A stretch of 64,000 nt of DNA from assembly GCF_013141725.1 (NCBI RefSeq), contig NZ_WHNZ01000007.1, forward strand, positions 186,001 through 250,000. Reading direction: 5' to 3'. Below are positions 16,924-25,100 of the stretch, one piece after another. How positions within the stretch are numbered: the first letter of the stretch is position 1; every line of letters begins with the position of its first letter. The notes under the pieces were generated by a model. The model saw only the letters and a program-made list of their open reading frames with translations, did no database searches and had not been told where the DNA came from. Source of the stretch: Paenibacillus planticolens. GTDB lineage: Bacteria; Bacillota; Bacilli; Paenibacillales; NBRC-103111. The translations under genes were made by a program, and so were the position numbers.

Positions 16924-17265
16924 TTATTTCGGGAGTTCCGAAATGACTCCATCCAAGGGTCCTATCACCCGGACAAATTCTCCTGTATTAGCCTGAATAT
17001 CTACTGAATAACCATCAATCATAACAGACCATTGCGTATTTCCTATGATTTTGTTCCAAACAGTATCTTTCGTAAGCACACAATATTCAGCTGATTTCTG
17101 CGTATCTATATCTACGTTCATTTTTTTGTTGATGACTTGAATATATTCTTTTGCTTTGATAATAGCAATATCTTCTGTAAGAACGGGTTTTTGAAATTGA
17201 TAAATGATAAATAGACTTATTGATATCAGAAAAACTAAAGAAATCTTCTTCATTGTTTTCACCAC
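16924..17265 (-). CDS. Membrane-anchored small protein, PepSY-like
   Basis: A 113-residue protein with one N-terminal membrane anchor (about residues 6-25, KKISLVFLISISLFIIYQF) and an external domain of alternating strands (AIIKAKEYIQVINKKMNVD, then WSVMIDGYSVDIQANTGEFV). The last segment resembles PepSY/YpmB-like modules that end with a V-D-x-x-T-G-E pattern. The start could be GTG 17265 or ATG 17253; neither has a strong site. Neighbours give no clue. Confidence 0.55.
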   Translation of the reverse strand: MVKTMKKISLVFLISISLFIIYQFQKPVLTEDIAIIKAKEYIQVINKKMNVDIDTQKSAEYCVLTKDTVWNKIIGNTQWSVMIDGYSVDIQANTGEFVRVIGPLDGVISELPK

Positions 17266-17324
17266 TTATTATTTAAAAATACTGAAGCGTTTTGTTGCTT
17301 ATCGCCAAACTATTGTGTCGACAA

Positions 17325-18080
17325 CTATTTTGTCCGATGCCTCTTTGTGTTCAAGAATAAGGATATCAGAAGTACTCCTAAACAGAAACCGGAAATTGGT
17401 GCTACGACCAAGATTCCGATGATATTGCCACTTGAGGTAAATATTAACTTGCACGCTGTAATGAAGACAGCGCCCATCAAGGCAAAACTCCAAAAATACA
17501 GCTTTTGTTTGTATGTAATTGCTGGAAGCATTTTTCTATGGGGTACTGTCTTGTAAAGCGCCAGTCCAATGACGCCAACTACATACATTATTCCTATCAT
17601 CGACAGAGTATGCTGCAATATTTTATAGACCGGTAGGTTCCAAACAACAATAGACTGCAAGATGATAAGATGCCGAACCATATAACCGCTCTCATGCGTG
17701 AATGCATCCAGCGCTATGTGTGAGAGAAAGCCGATGAAAACAGATAAAATGAAGACTAACCAGTCGCGAAGCGTTTGTAGACCCCAAGAGGATACAAGGC
17801 TGTACCCTCTACGATTGATGTCTAAGAGAGACGGCAGGTGAAGGACGAGCGATTCCCTAACAAAAGTGTGAAAAAGATATGCAAACAACAAACTTAACGG
17901 GATCCCCTGGATGAAAAATCCCGCAAACGAGTGGCCTATCTTCTGATACGGTTCCAAAGCTAGAAAATATTCAAAATCAGGGGCCATGCTCCCCAGCACG
18001 AGGCCAGTTAAACTGAACCATCGAGTGCTGATGAATTTTACGGGAAAAGCATAAGCCGGGTGCGCGAAGGTAAAGGGCAT
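17325..18080 (-). CDS. DUF4184 membrane protein
   Basis: A 251-residue integral membrane protein beginning MPFTFAHPAYAFPVK, with GSMAPDFEYFLAL and a later GFLSHIALDAFTHESGY, the conserved histidine/aspartate signatures of DUF4184. These resemble the metal-binding pattern of YdjM/LexA-regulated membrane hydrolases (H-x-x-x-D), but no activity is established. About six membrane segments are predicted by eye. I set the start at ATG 18078-18080 with AAGGAG nine bases upstream; the open frame extends further but overlaps the upstream gene. Confidence 0.82.
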   Translation of the reverse strand: MPFTFAHPAYAFPVKFISTRWFSLTGLVLGSMAPDFEYFLALEPYQKIGHSFAGFFIQGIPLSLLFAYLFHTFVRESLVLHLPSLLDINRRGYSLVSSWGLQTLRDWLVFILSVFIGFLSHIALDAFTHESGYMVRHLIILQSIVVWNLPVYKILQHTLSMIGIMYVVGVIGLALYKTVPHRKMLPAITYKQKLYFWSFALMGAVFITACKLIFTSSGNIIGILVVAPISGFCLGVLLISLFLNTKRHRTK

Positions 18081-18087
18081 CGTTTGC

Positions 18088-18516
18088 CTACTCCTTTTTC
18101 GGGAAGTCATAATTAATCCACTTTGCTTTATAACCATCCACTCCATGTCGTTGTAAAAGTAAATCCAGTGAAGCTACAACTGCTTTTACAAACTCCGATA
18201 TAGTACACCTCTCATTAAAATTTTGAATTAGTTTCTTCCTTCGAACCAAATCTTCAAATGAATCAATGTTAATGTTTAGATGACTTGCATCTACTTTATT
18301 TAATGTCCAAACCGTCCCGCCTGGCTCCTCATGCATTTTGAATTAAGCACTTTTCACAGGGAATGGAACCAATTCAGGTAAGAGTGAAATTAGTGCTTTC
18401 AACATATCGTATAGTGCATCCGATAGGAAGCTTGCTGAGAAATATTCAGTATTGGTATTTATTTCGATTAATCCATCAGCCCAACCAGCTCCGCATAATT
18501 CATATTTGAACTCCAT
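18088..18516 (-). pseudogene. Hypothetical gene split by in-frame TAA
   Basis: ATG 18514-18516, with a strong GGAGG, opens a frame of 57 codons (MEFKYELCGAGWADGLIEIN and on) that meets TAA at 18343-18345. The same frame then reads F-K-M and continues for 82 more residues (MHEEPGGTVWTLNKVD to WINYDFPKKE). The whole makes a soluble protein of about 142 residues with a coherent character on both sides. The family is unknown to me. A restart at the internal ATG (18336) would lack a ribosome binding site. Either a nonsense mutation or a sequence error. Confidence 0.65.
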
Positions 18517-18692
18517 TTCTTACCTCCTTTTTATTGACTTAATTGATAAATAACTGTTATTCCTATAGTTATTAAGGCAATCAAGCATGGCATAAAACCG
18601 AGTAATACTTTCAGTAAATTTATTCTTTATTGACCTTTCCCTTCAAAGATAATGAGCAGGTTGCATCAGTACTTGCCCATAAAGGTCATTAC

Positions 18693-18785
18693 TCAACAAA
18701 CGTTTTCGAGGGAATGCTTACTTTTAGCTTGCTTAAACCCCATTTCTTCCATGAGCAGTTCCAATTTCTTCTTTATTTGCTCCAT
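18693..18785 (-). CDS. Possible 30-residue peptide
   Basis: A 30-codon frame (MEQIKKKLELLMEEMGFKQA, then KSKHSLENVC) forms a charged amphipathic helix and has a GGTGG-like sequence upstream. It lies in the 499-base gap 18517-19015. That gap also holds a 13-base AACTATTCTGCCC motif near 18867, shared in part with 5502, and otherwise nothing recognisable except the DUF4272 ribosome binding site. Very short, so uncertain. Confidence 0.25.
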   Translation of the reverse strand: MEQIKKKLELLMEEMGFKQAKSKHSLENVC

Positions 18786-19015
18786 TTATTAACACCACCA
18801 AAACTCATCATTAATTATACATATATTACCACGAAACTGGCATATTTTTGACCTATCTTCATTGAACTATTCTGCCCATTCGTATGCGGAACCTATATTG
18901 ACACAATTCAATTGAACATGATTTTAGTAACGACTAAATTGCATGCCAAGCAAGAATTTGACAGCCGCTTAGGGAGACTAGTAGTCTATTTATGTAGCCC
19001 AAAGGAGGTTAGAAC

Positions 19016-20194
19016 TTGAAGTATTTTACTATCTTTGCATCCAGAAACAATATTGACGATATCAGCGATATCATCGCAGACCTGTATGCGAAAAACCATA
19101 CTATTGAGAAAAACGGCAATAATTATGTTGTTAAAACTGGTTCGCTATTCTATAAGCGGAAGACGACGATTCGGGTCTCCAACGAGACGGCGGATCCCGA
19201 TTATTTCGAAACAAATATTCCTGGGATGATAGGCTTTTACAATCGCATACCTTTTGCCGACGAGAATCGAAAGGGGCTTGTCCTAACGCAAATCTCCGTA
19301 TTCAATACGTTGATTACGCTGGAAGCGGAGAAAGAGCTTGGCGAAGAGCAGATGCGACTGGGCATGGCACTGATGTCCAGAATCGAAGGGATAGGCTTTT
19401 TACAGGACGGAACGTTACTTGATTATGACGGGCAAGTCATTGTGCACCCAGACGGGACATCAGGTCCAGCCGACTTCCGCCCACGAGCCAGCACAAATAA
19501 AGTGTTAGGGCCGGCGGCGGCGGCGTCCGAAGATGGCGAGCGAAGGAAGTGGGCGTCCATCGATTATATCCGGGAACGCGGTATTCCACATCTGGACACA
19601 TTGCCGCAGCTCCTGCCCGCAGCGAAGTGCCTGTGGAAGTCTCAAGAAGAGATTGCAAAGAGAGCTGTTGCTCTTCTAATCGTAATCCAATACGCTTGCG
19701 ATGTCGCCCAAGGCGGTGATCTAGCCGCTTCGAAGGATTTTGTGATGAACATGCTCCGCAAATTCGGCGTAGAAAACCAGCTGACCGTGAATGAACGCCG
19801 CCTGTTGGAAGCGGAGGAACCGACGCCACAAGTGGCCATTAATATTGCTTGGCAGTATGAAGCTTACTGGCCTCTGATCTGGGCACTGCAGCTGGTGGAT
19901 ACTCTTGATTTCCCCGATCATACGTGCGACTGCAACTTTGCTATTGAGGCCCTCTCAAGATGCGAATCGTTCGATGAATTTTATCGGCAGACCACCATGC
20001 GAAGCCGGGAAGAAATTCTGGATGAAGCGGATAAAACCTACCGTCTTCATTGGGCGTGCGTCAACAGTCGCATCCAAGGACAGGATGCCCCCTCTGGCAT
20101 GAATGAGAGCATCGTGATGGAGAGACGCAGGGGATTGTTCTGGATGGTCGGCTGCGACAATGAGGAGTGGGACCGTATCTCGATGGATACATAG
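19016..20194 (+). CDS. DUF4272 domain protein
   Basis: A 392-residue soluble protein. The N-terminal 130 residues are mixed alpha/beta (KYFTIFASRNNIDDISDII). From about residue 165 the DUF4272 domain begins (RRKWASIDYIRERGIPHLDT), with the typical EEIAKRAVALLIVIQYA, QVAINIAWQYEAYWPLIWAL and LHWACVNSRIQG segments. The function of DUF4272 is unknown; such genes often stand alone in Firmicutes. The start is TTG 19016, seven bases after AAAGGAGG. A perfect hairpin follows the stop. Confidence 0.85.
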   Translation: MKYFTIFASRNNIDDISDIIADLYAKNHTIEKNGNNYVVKTGSLFYKRKTTIRVSNETADPDYFETNIPGMIGFYNRIPFADENRKGLVLTQISVFNTLITLEAEKELGEEQMRLGMALMSRIEGIGFLQDGTLLDYDGQVIVHPDGTSGPADFRPRASTNKVLGPAAAASEDGERRKWASIDYIRERGIPHLDTLPQLLPAAKCLWKSQEEIAKRAVALLIVIQYACDVAQGGDLAASKDFVMNMLRKFGVENQLTVNERRLLEAEEPTPQVAINIAWQYEAYWPLIWALQLVDTLDFPDHTCDCNFAIEALSRCESFDEFYRQTTMRSREEILDEADKTYRLHWACVNSRIQGQDAPSGMNESIVMERRRGLFWMVGCDNEEWDRISMDT

Positions 20195-20217
20195 GCACGA
20201 TATGTACGATAGACACG

Positions 20218-20243
20218 CATAAAGGACCTGCCGGTCCTTTATG
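20218..20243 (+). terminator. Intrinsic terminator of DUF4272 gene
   Basis: A perfect 11-bp stem (CATAAAGGACC with GGTCCTTTATG) and a four-base loop, starting 23 bases after the stop codon. The tail is short (TATT). Confidence 0.7.
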
Positions 20244-20593
20244 TATTAACGGTACTCCCCTAGCGGCAGTAACCAGTTCGGAATAGACGTTATTACTTTG
20301 CGAGTCATATTTCACAACCGCAAATGTCGCAATCTCGCTGAAATGCCAGTCCATCCGGTCGGCACCACGAAGTTCCATAATTCAACAATTACAATCACAT
20401 AATTATTCCGCGATACTGCCCGTCCCTCGGTTTCCGCAACGCTTAATGAGATAATCTTCTTGTCACCCGATACTTACTAACATTATAATGGGTCCATTAT
20501 GTAAAATTCACGCTCAGTGGCATTAAAGTCACTCATTTACCGATAATGGTTATGATGCGATTTACTTATTATCCGTAAACGGCGAAAGGATGG
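20244..20593. other. Gene-poor gap before M24 peptidase
   Basis: A 350-base stretch with no convincing gene. On the minus strand a frame beginning near 20378 (MELRGADRMDWHFSEIATFA) looks briefly protein-like but runs through the terminator into the DUF4272 gene, so I read it as a fragment or chance. The right part holds a good sigmaA-type promoter for the peptidase gene. Confidence 0.4.
20460..20489 (+). promoter_or_regulatory. SigmaA-type promoter for M24 peptidase
   Basis: TTGTCA at 20460-20465 and a perfect TATAAT at 20484-20489 are separated by 18 bases and point at the peptidase gene, giving a leader of about 100 bases. Confidence 0.5.
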
Positions 20594-21694
20594 TTGATTG
20601 ATTTAATGAATACTCGTATAGAACAGCTAGTTGCATATATGGATCGGCAGGCGATCGACGCCGTACTGATTACGATGCCGAAGCATGTGTATTATTTGAC
20701 CGGGTTTGCAAGCGACCCGCATGAGCGTTTTCTTGGTCTGCTGATTCCGCGCGGAGCCGAACCGCTGCTAATCGTACCGGCTCTGGACCTTGAAGCGGCG
20801 CAAGGCGCATCGTCCGTGAAGGATATCCATGCCCATACGGACACCGATAACCCATACGAAGTTCTCAGCAAGCTTATGCCTGCGGGCGTCCGAACGCTGG
20901 GACTGGAGAAGGACTACATGACTGTTAGCCGGTTCGAGGCAATTAGCCAAGCGGTCCGTGCAACCGTTTATGCGGATATCGACGAACCGCTGCGCGAGAT
21001 GCGAGTCATTAAGACTCCGGACGAAGTGATGCGCATGAAGCATGCGGTGCGGATCATCGAGGATGTACTGAGCATCGGCATCGCGCAAGTGAAGCCTGGC
21101 GTTACGGAGATTGAGCTTGTGGCGGAGCTGGAGTACCAGATGAAGAAGCTCGGTGCGAGCGGACCATCCTTCTCGACGATGGTGCTGGCAGGCGAGAAAT
21201 CTGCGCTGCCGCATGGCGTCCCGGGCTCACGTGCCGTCCGCGAAGGAGAGCTGCTCTTGTTCGACCTCGGTGTCTATGCAGACGGATATGCATCGGATAT
21301 TACGCGAACGTTCGCGGTAGGCGATATTTCGGAAGAGCAGGCGAAAATTTATCAGACAGTGCTGCAGGCGAACCTGCACGCCATTGAAGCGACTCGCCCC
21401 GGCGCTACGCTGGCCAGCCTGGACCACGCGGCGCGCAAGCACATCACCGACGTCGGCTACGGGACGTATTTCATGCACCGGCTTGGGCATGGGCTTGGCA
21501 TGGATGTACACGAATATCCATCCGTGCACGGCAATAACCAGGAGCTGCTGCGCAGCGGCATGGTCTTTACGATCGAGCCAGGCATCTACGTGCCGGGCGT
21601 CGGCGGTGTGAGGATCGAGGACGATGTGCTCGTCACGGACAGCGGCTTCGAGGTGCTGACGTCGTTCCCGAAGGAACTTACAGTCATCGGGTAA
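20594..21694 (+). CDS. M24 family Xaa-Pro peptidase
   Basis: A 366-residue cytosolic metallopeptidase with a creatinase-like N-domain (1-135) and a pita-bread catalytic domain. All five metal ligands are visible: D224, D235 (in DGYASDITRTF), H299 (RLGHGLG), E328 (TIEPG) and E342 (RIEDD). Such enzymes remove N-terminal residues preceding proline or split X-Pro dipeptides. The start may be TTG 20594 or ATG 20606; AAAGGA at 20585-20590 is too near the first and rather far from the second. GC is higher than in neighbouring genes. Confidence 0.92.
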   Translation: MIDLMNTRIEQLVAYMDRQAIDAVLITMPKHVYYLTGFASDPHERFLGLLIPRGAEPLLIVPALDLEAAQGASSVKDIHAHTDTDNPYEVLSKLMPAGVRTLGLEKDYMTVSRFEAISQAVRATVYADIDEPLREMRVIKTPDEVMRMKHAVRIIEDVLSIGIAQVKPGVTEIELVAELEYQMKKLGASGPSFSTMVLAGEKSALPHGVPGSRAVREGELLLFDLGVYADGYASDITRTFAVGDISEEQAKIYQTVLQANLHAIEATRPGATLASLDHAARKHITDVGYGTYFMHRLGHGLGMDVHEYPSVHGNNQELLRSGMVFTIEPGIYVPGVGGVRIEDDVLVTDSGFEVLTSFPKELTVIG

Positions 21695-21715
21695 CGGTTC
21701 TATACAGAAGACAAA

Positions 21716-22010
21716 GAGGCTATCCCCTGTCATTTCTTTGACTTATCGGACACAGGTAAAGTTTCTATGGTCAAAATAAGGGGAAAATTCCCTCTAATTT
21801 GGCCGCAGAAGCCTGCCAGTCCTATATAACAGGAAAAACTCCCACTATTTGCACCGATTTCGTGAGAATTCACAAAATCCGGTCCAATTAACGGGAGTTT
21901 TTCCTTATAAATTCCTTGCGAGGTCATCTTTCGAGCAATTTAGAGGGAGATTTTCCAGTTATCTTCCTTCGGATTTGGTACCATCAAGAATCTACTTATG
22001 TGACAGCTTC
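21716..22010 (+). repeat. Dispersed ~300-bp repeat, copy 1
   Basis: It begins GAGGCTATCCC and ends near GTGACAGCTTC. Inside, AGGAAAAACTCCC (21831-21843) and GGGAGTTTTTCCT (21893-21905) are perfect inverted arms. Related copies lie at 31222-31490, 42430-42570 and 55136-55454, all in this orientation. It fills most of the 443-base gap between the M24 and GH2 genes. No protein is encoded. Confidence 0.85.
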
Positions 22011-22103
22011 CTCCTTTTCAATATTTGGGAATGTAACATCATTCACCAATAATTCCACTTGATCCCATTGGCAATCTTTCCTCACATGCATGCACAAAAA
22101 TAA

Positions 22104-22132
22104 AAAGAGGAAGGCTTTTCAGCCCCCCTCTT
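22104..22132 (-). terminator. Intrinsic terminator of GH2 operon
   Basis: On the minus strand AAGAGG-GGCT pairs with AGCC-CCTCTT (small internal mismatches) and is followed by TTTTTATTTTTG, six bases after the GH2 stop. Confidence 0.7.
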
Positions 22133-22137
22133 AATCC

Positions 22138-25100
22138 TTATTCGATTTCAAGTATCTTACTTGCAATAATCGCTAAGTCGACAATGTCAATCTTGCCGTC
22201 CCCATTGAGATCCGCAAATTTGTAAAGATCCCAATCCGGATCGGTGGACGATCTACCGTAGTTGCTTGCGATAACAGCCAAGTCACCAATGCTCACTTTT
22301 CCATCCCCGTTCATATCTCCAGGGGTAGGTTTAATGACCAAAGCATTGAACGCTGCCAGCGCCACTCTTAAATCATTTGTTGCCTGATCGACTTGAGCCT
22401 GAGTAGCCCCTGCATTATTGTAAACGGTTCTTGCGCTGGCAATTGCCGCTAACAGAGTTGCTTTCGATCCTGCTGGATATTGACCGGCTTTGGTGCCTTC
22501 AACGGCGGAGTCGTGTGAGCTCTGAGCCGTGTTAATGATAGCGGAGAGCGCCTCTTTCTCAAGAATTATGATTTGAGCTTTGAACGCTGCCAACGCCGCA
22601 TTTAAATCGGTTACTGCTTGAGCTATTTGATTTTGGGTGGCTGCCCCATTGTTTAACACAGCTTCCGCGCTCGTAATAGCGGCTAACAGGACTGCCTTCG
22701 TTCCTGCCGGATACTGGCCGTAATCTCCGCCTTCAACTGCCTGATTATATGTGGTTTTAGCTTCGCTAATTTTGAAGGAGAGTACGGTTCTGTCCGCCGG
22801 GTTCACAATAACGACGTGGGAAGCTTCTGATTCTAATGCCGGTGTTGTTTCATCCCCCACATTATCACCAAGAACAACTTTAGACAGCTCCAAGGTTACA
22901 GGTCCGGAAGCATTCTGCTTAGCCTTCCAGTTCAGCTTGATTACCTCGCCGCCGTTTATTACCATATTATCGCTTCCCAAACTAGCCCCAATAATTCGAA
23001 CTTTACCTAGCTCCGTATTATTTTTGAAATCCACTATTGTAAATTTATCCTTCAGTAAGGATTCCGCTTTGACAAATTCAACTTGAGCCGGATTATAAGA
23101 TATCGTCACATCTTGGGCAAAAATCCCATTCTTCACGTTTGACAATCCATAGATCAAGCTAAACTCATCGCCAGCATTCACCGTACCGGTTCCTCCCAAG
23201 AACGGAGTAAGGCGATCGCTCGATTGGTCATATACTTCAAACTCGGCAATATTGAAACTGGTTGATGCAGCTGTAGCGCCTAATCCAGTAACCCCTTGAC
23301 CTGTGCCTCCTGAACCTATTTGAGGACCTGCCGGACGTTTCCCGGACATCGTCAGCCTGATATACCGCTTGGTAACAGGTGCAAACTGTAGATCACTCAT
23401 AGCGGAACCGTTGCTGTTCTTCCCTGTGTATACAGTCTGCCAGTTGGTGTTGTCGTCAGATACTTCAATCGTCATATTCTGCGCATAGTTTGCATAATCC
23501 CATCTGACGATCGCTCTGCTGAATTTAGTCGGTGTTCCGAAATCAACTTTGTACCATTGCGGATCAGCACCGGTGCCGGTATTCGTAGAGCTCTGCCATT
23601 TGGTATATACCGTGTTGTCTAAAGCATTGCTTGCATTGTTTGAACCTTGTGTCGTTGACGCTGTTGCCGATTTTCCACGGGCAAGATTAGCCGAAGTAGG
23701 CGTCGGATTTTGCTTCGTTGTTAAGTTATTATAACTGTTGACTTCAACGTAAGGGTTCGCATTACCCAAATCGGACAAATTGTACTTGGCCGTAAGGGTT
23801 CTCTCTTCTCCTGGAAGCAATAGGAAATAATTGTCTTCCATTCTAACCGGAGCGATCAGGTCGCCATAAACGCCTTTCCTGATCTTAGCGAATACGGCAT
23901 AGGCTATGGAGTTACCATTGTTTTTAACCGTATAGGTAAGAGTTTGCTCTTGTCCTTGAGTTACCGCCTTAGGAGTACCGACAATTTGCAGGTCAACCGG
24001 CTTCAGCTTCTGCAGTTGTGTAAAGTCTGCATATTGATTTTGCGGCGTGTAGTTCCAGCCATGGTTCGCGTAGCGGACCAAATCTTTTTTCGTAGTTTGC
24101 GCATAAGAATTGACACTTACAAGCTTGTTATTGGCGTCTCTTAATTCCAATCTAAGGAAATAAGTCGGCGTTACAGCAATCGACCCTTCATCAATACCGT
24201 CAACTACTGTGATACCGTAAGCATTGTTAATTTTTCCTTGGAAATTAATCGTCTGGTAACCGATTTGCTTCGGTACGCCCCCCACAGCCGCACTTGCTCC
24301 ATCCGGAGTCACGGCCAGGTTATTGAACTCTTTTTCATACACTTTGCTGCTGTCGGTATTATAAATCTGTATCTTCGCATTTAAACTGTTGTAATTATTT
24401 TGCGTGCTGTTAATGATTTTGACTTGTTTGGACGCATAGTCGTACATGATGTGGAGCGGTTCGTTGGCGATCTTCGCACCGAAATAGGAGCCGTTCGGGT
24501 TCATATAGTAATCGAAAAGATTCCAATAAAAACTAGGCCAAGCATTGTTGAGCATCCACTGAACCCAACCCGACGCCTTGGTATATTTGTTAGCATTCAC
24601 CGCTTCATACTGTGCACGCTGTGCATCATATTGTTGAACTTGAGCCTTGATATTGTACTCTTCCAGACTGTTCGATTGACCGTAGTGGTTATCCATAGCC
24701 CGGTTGAAATTCGAAAGATCCCTGAAATTGCTTCTGGCATTGTGATAATTCCATTGTTGAAAATTATCTCCGCCCACATTGTAAGGCCACAAGGCATTAG
24801 CCGGCAAGATTTTCTTCATCGTTTCGATTACCGGAATGCTTGGACCAGGCCCTGCTTCGGAAGTGAAACCGAATGCACCGCCGTCGTTCATATCCTCAAA
24901 ATACATCGCCGGAGGCGCATAGTCATACGTAGCGTCCATATGCATGCCGCCAACCGTTCCCGTCAACGTCGCTACCTTCGCAGAACCGCTGGAGATGATG
25001 GCTCCATACTCATCCCAGTGCATCTGGTGTTCAATATCCAGATACTTCTGCTCAACTTCCTTTCCACGACCCGTACTGCTTAAAGACGCCGGATCGTCAC

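Noticed and set aside
18540..18625. Short hydrophobic minus-strand frame (about 20-25 residues, MPCLIALITIGITVIYQLSQ)
   Set aside because: One possible membrane helix, but no ribosome binding site, and too short to support on its own.
20061..20378. Minus-strand frame MELRGADRMDWHF...
   Set aside because: Its first 40 residues look protein-like, but it runs through a perfect terminator and then antisense to the DUF4272 gene, where the composition degrades. No ribosome binding site.
24400..25083. 227-codon plus-strand frame opposite the GH2 gene
   Set aside because: It is fully contained in a well-supported 1480-residue gene on the other strand and has no ribosome binding site or family match.
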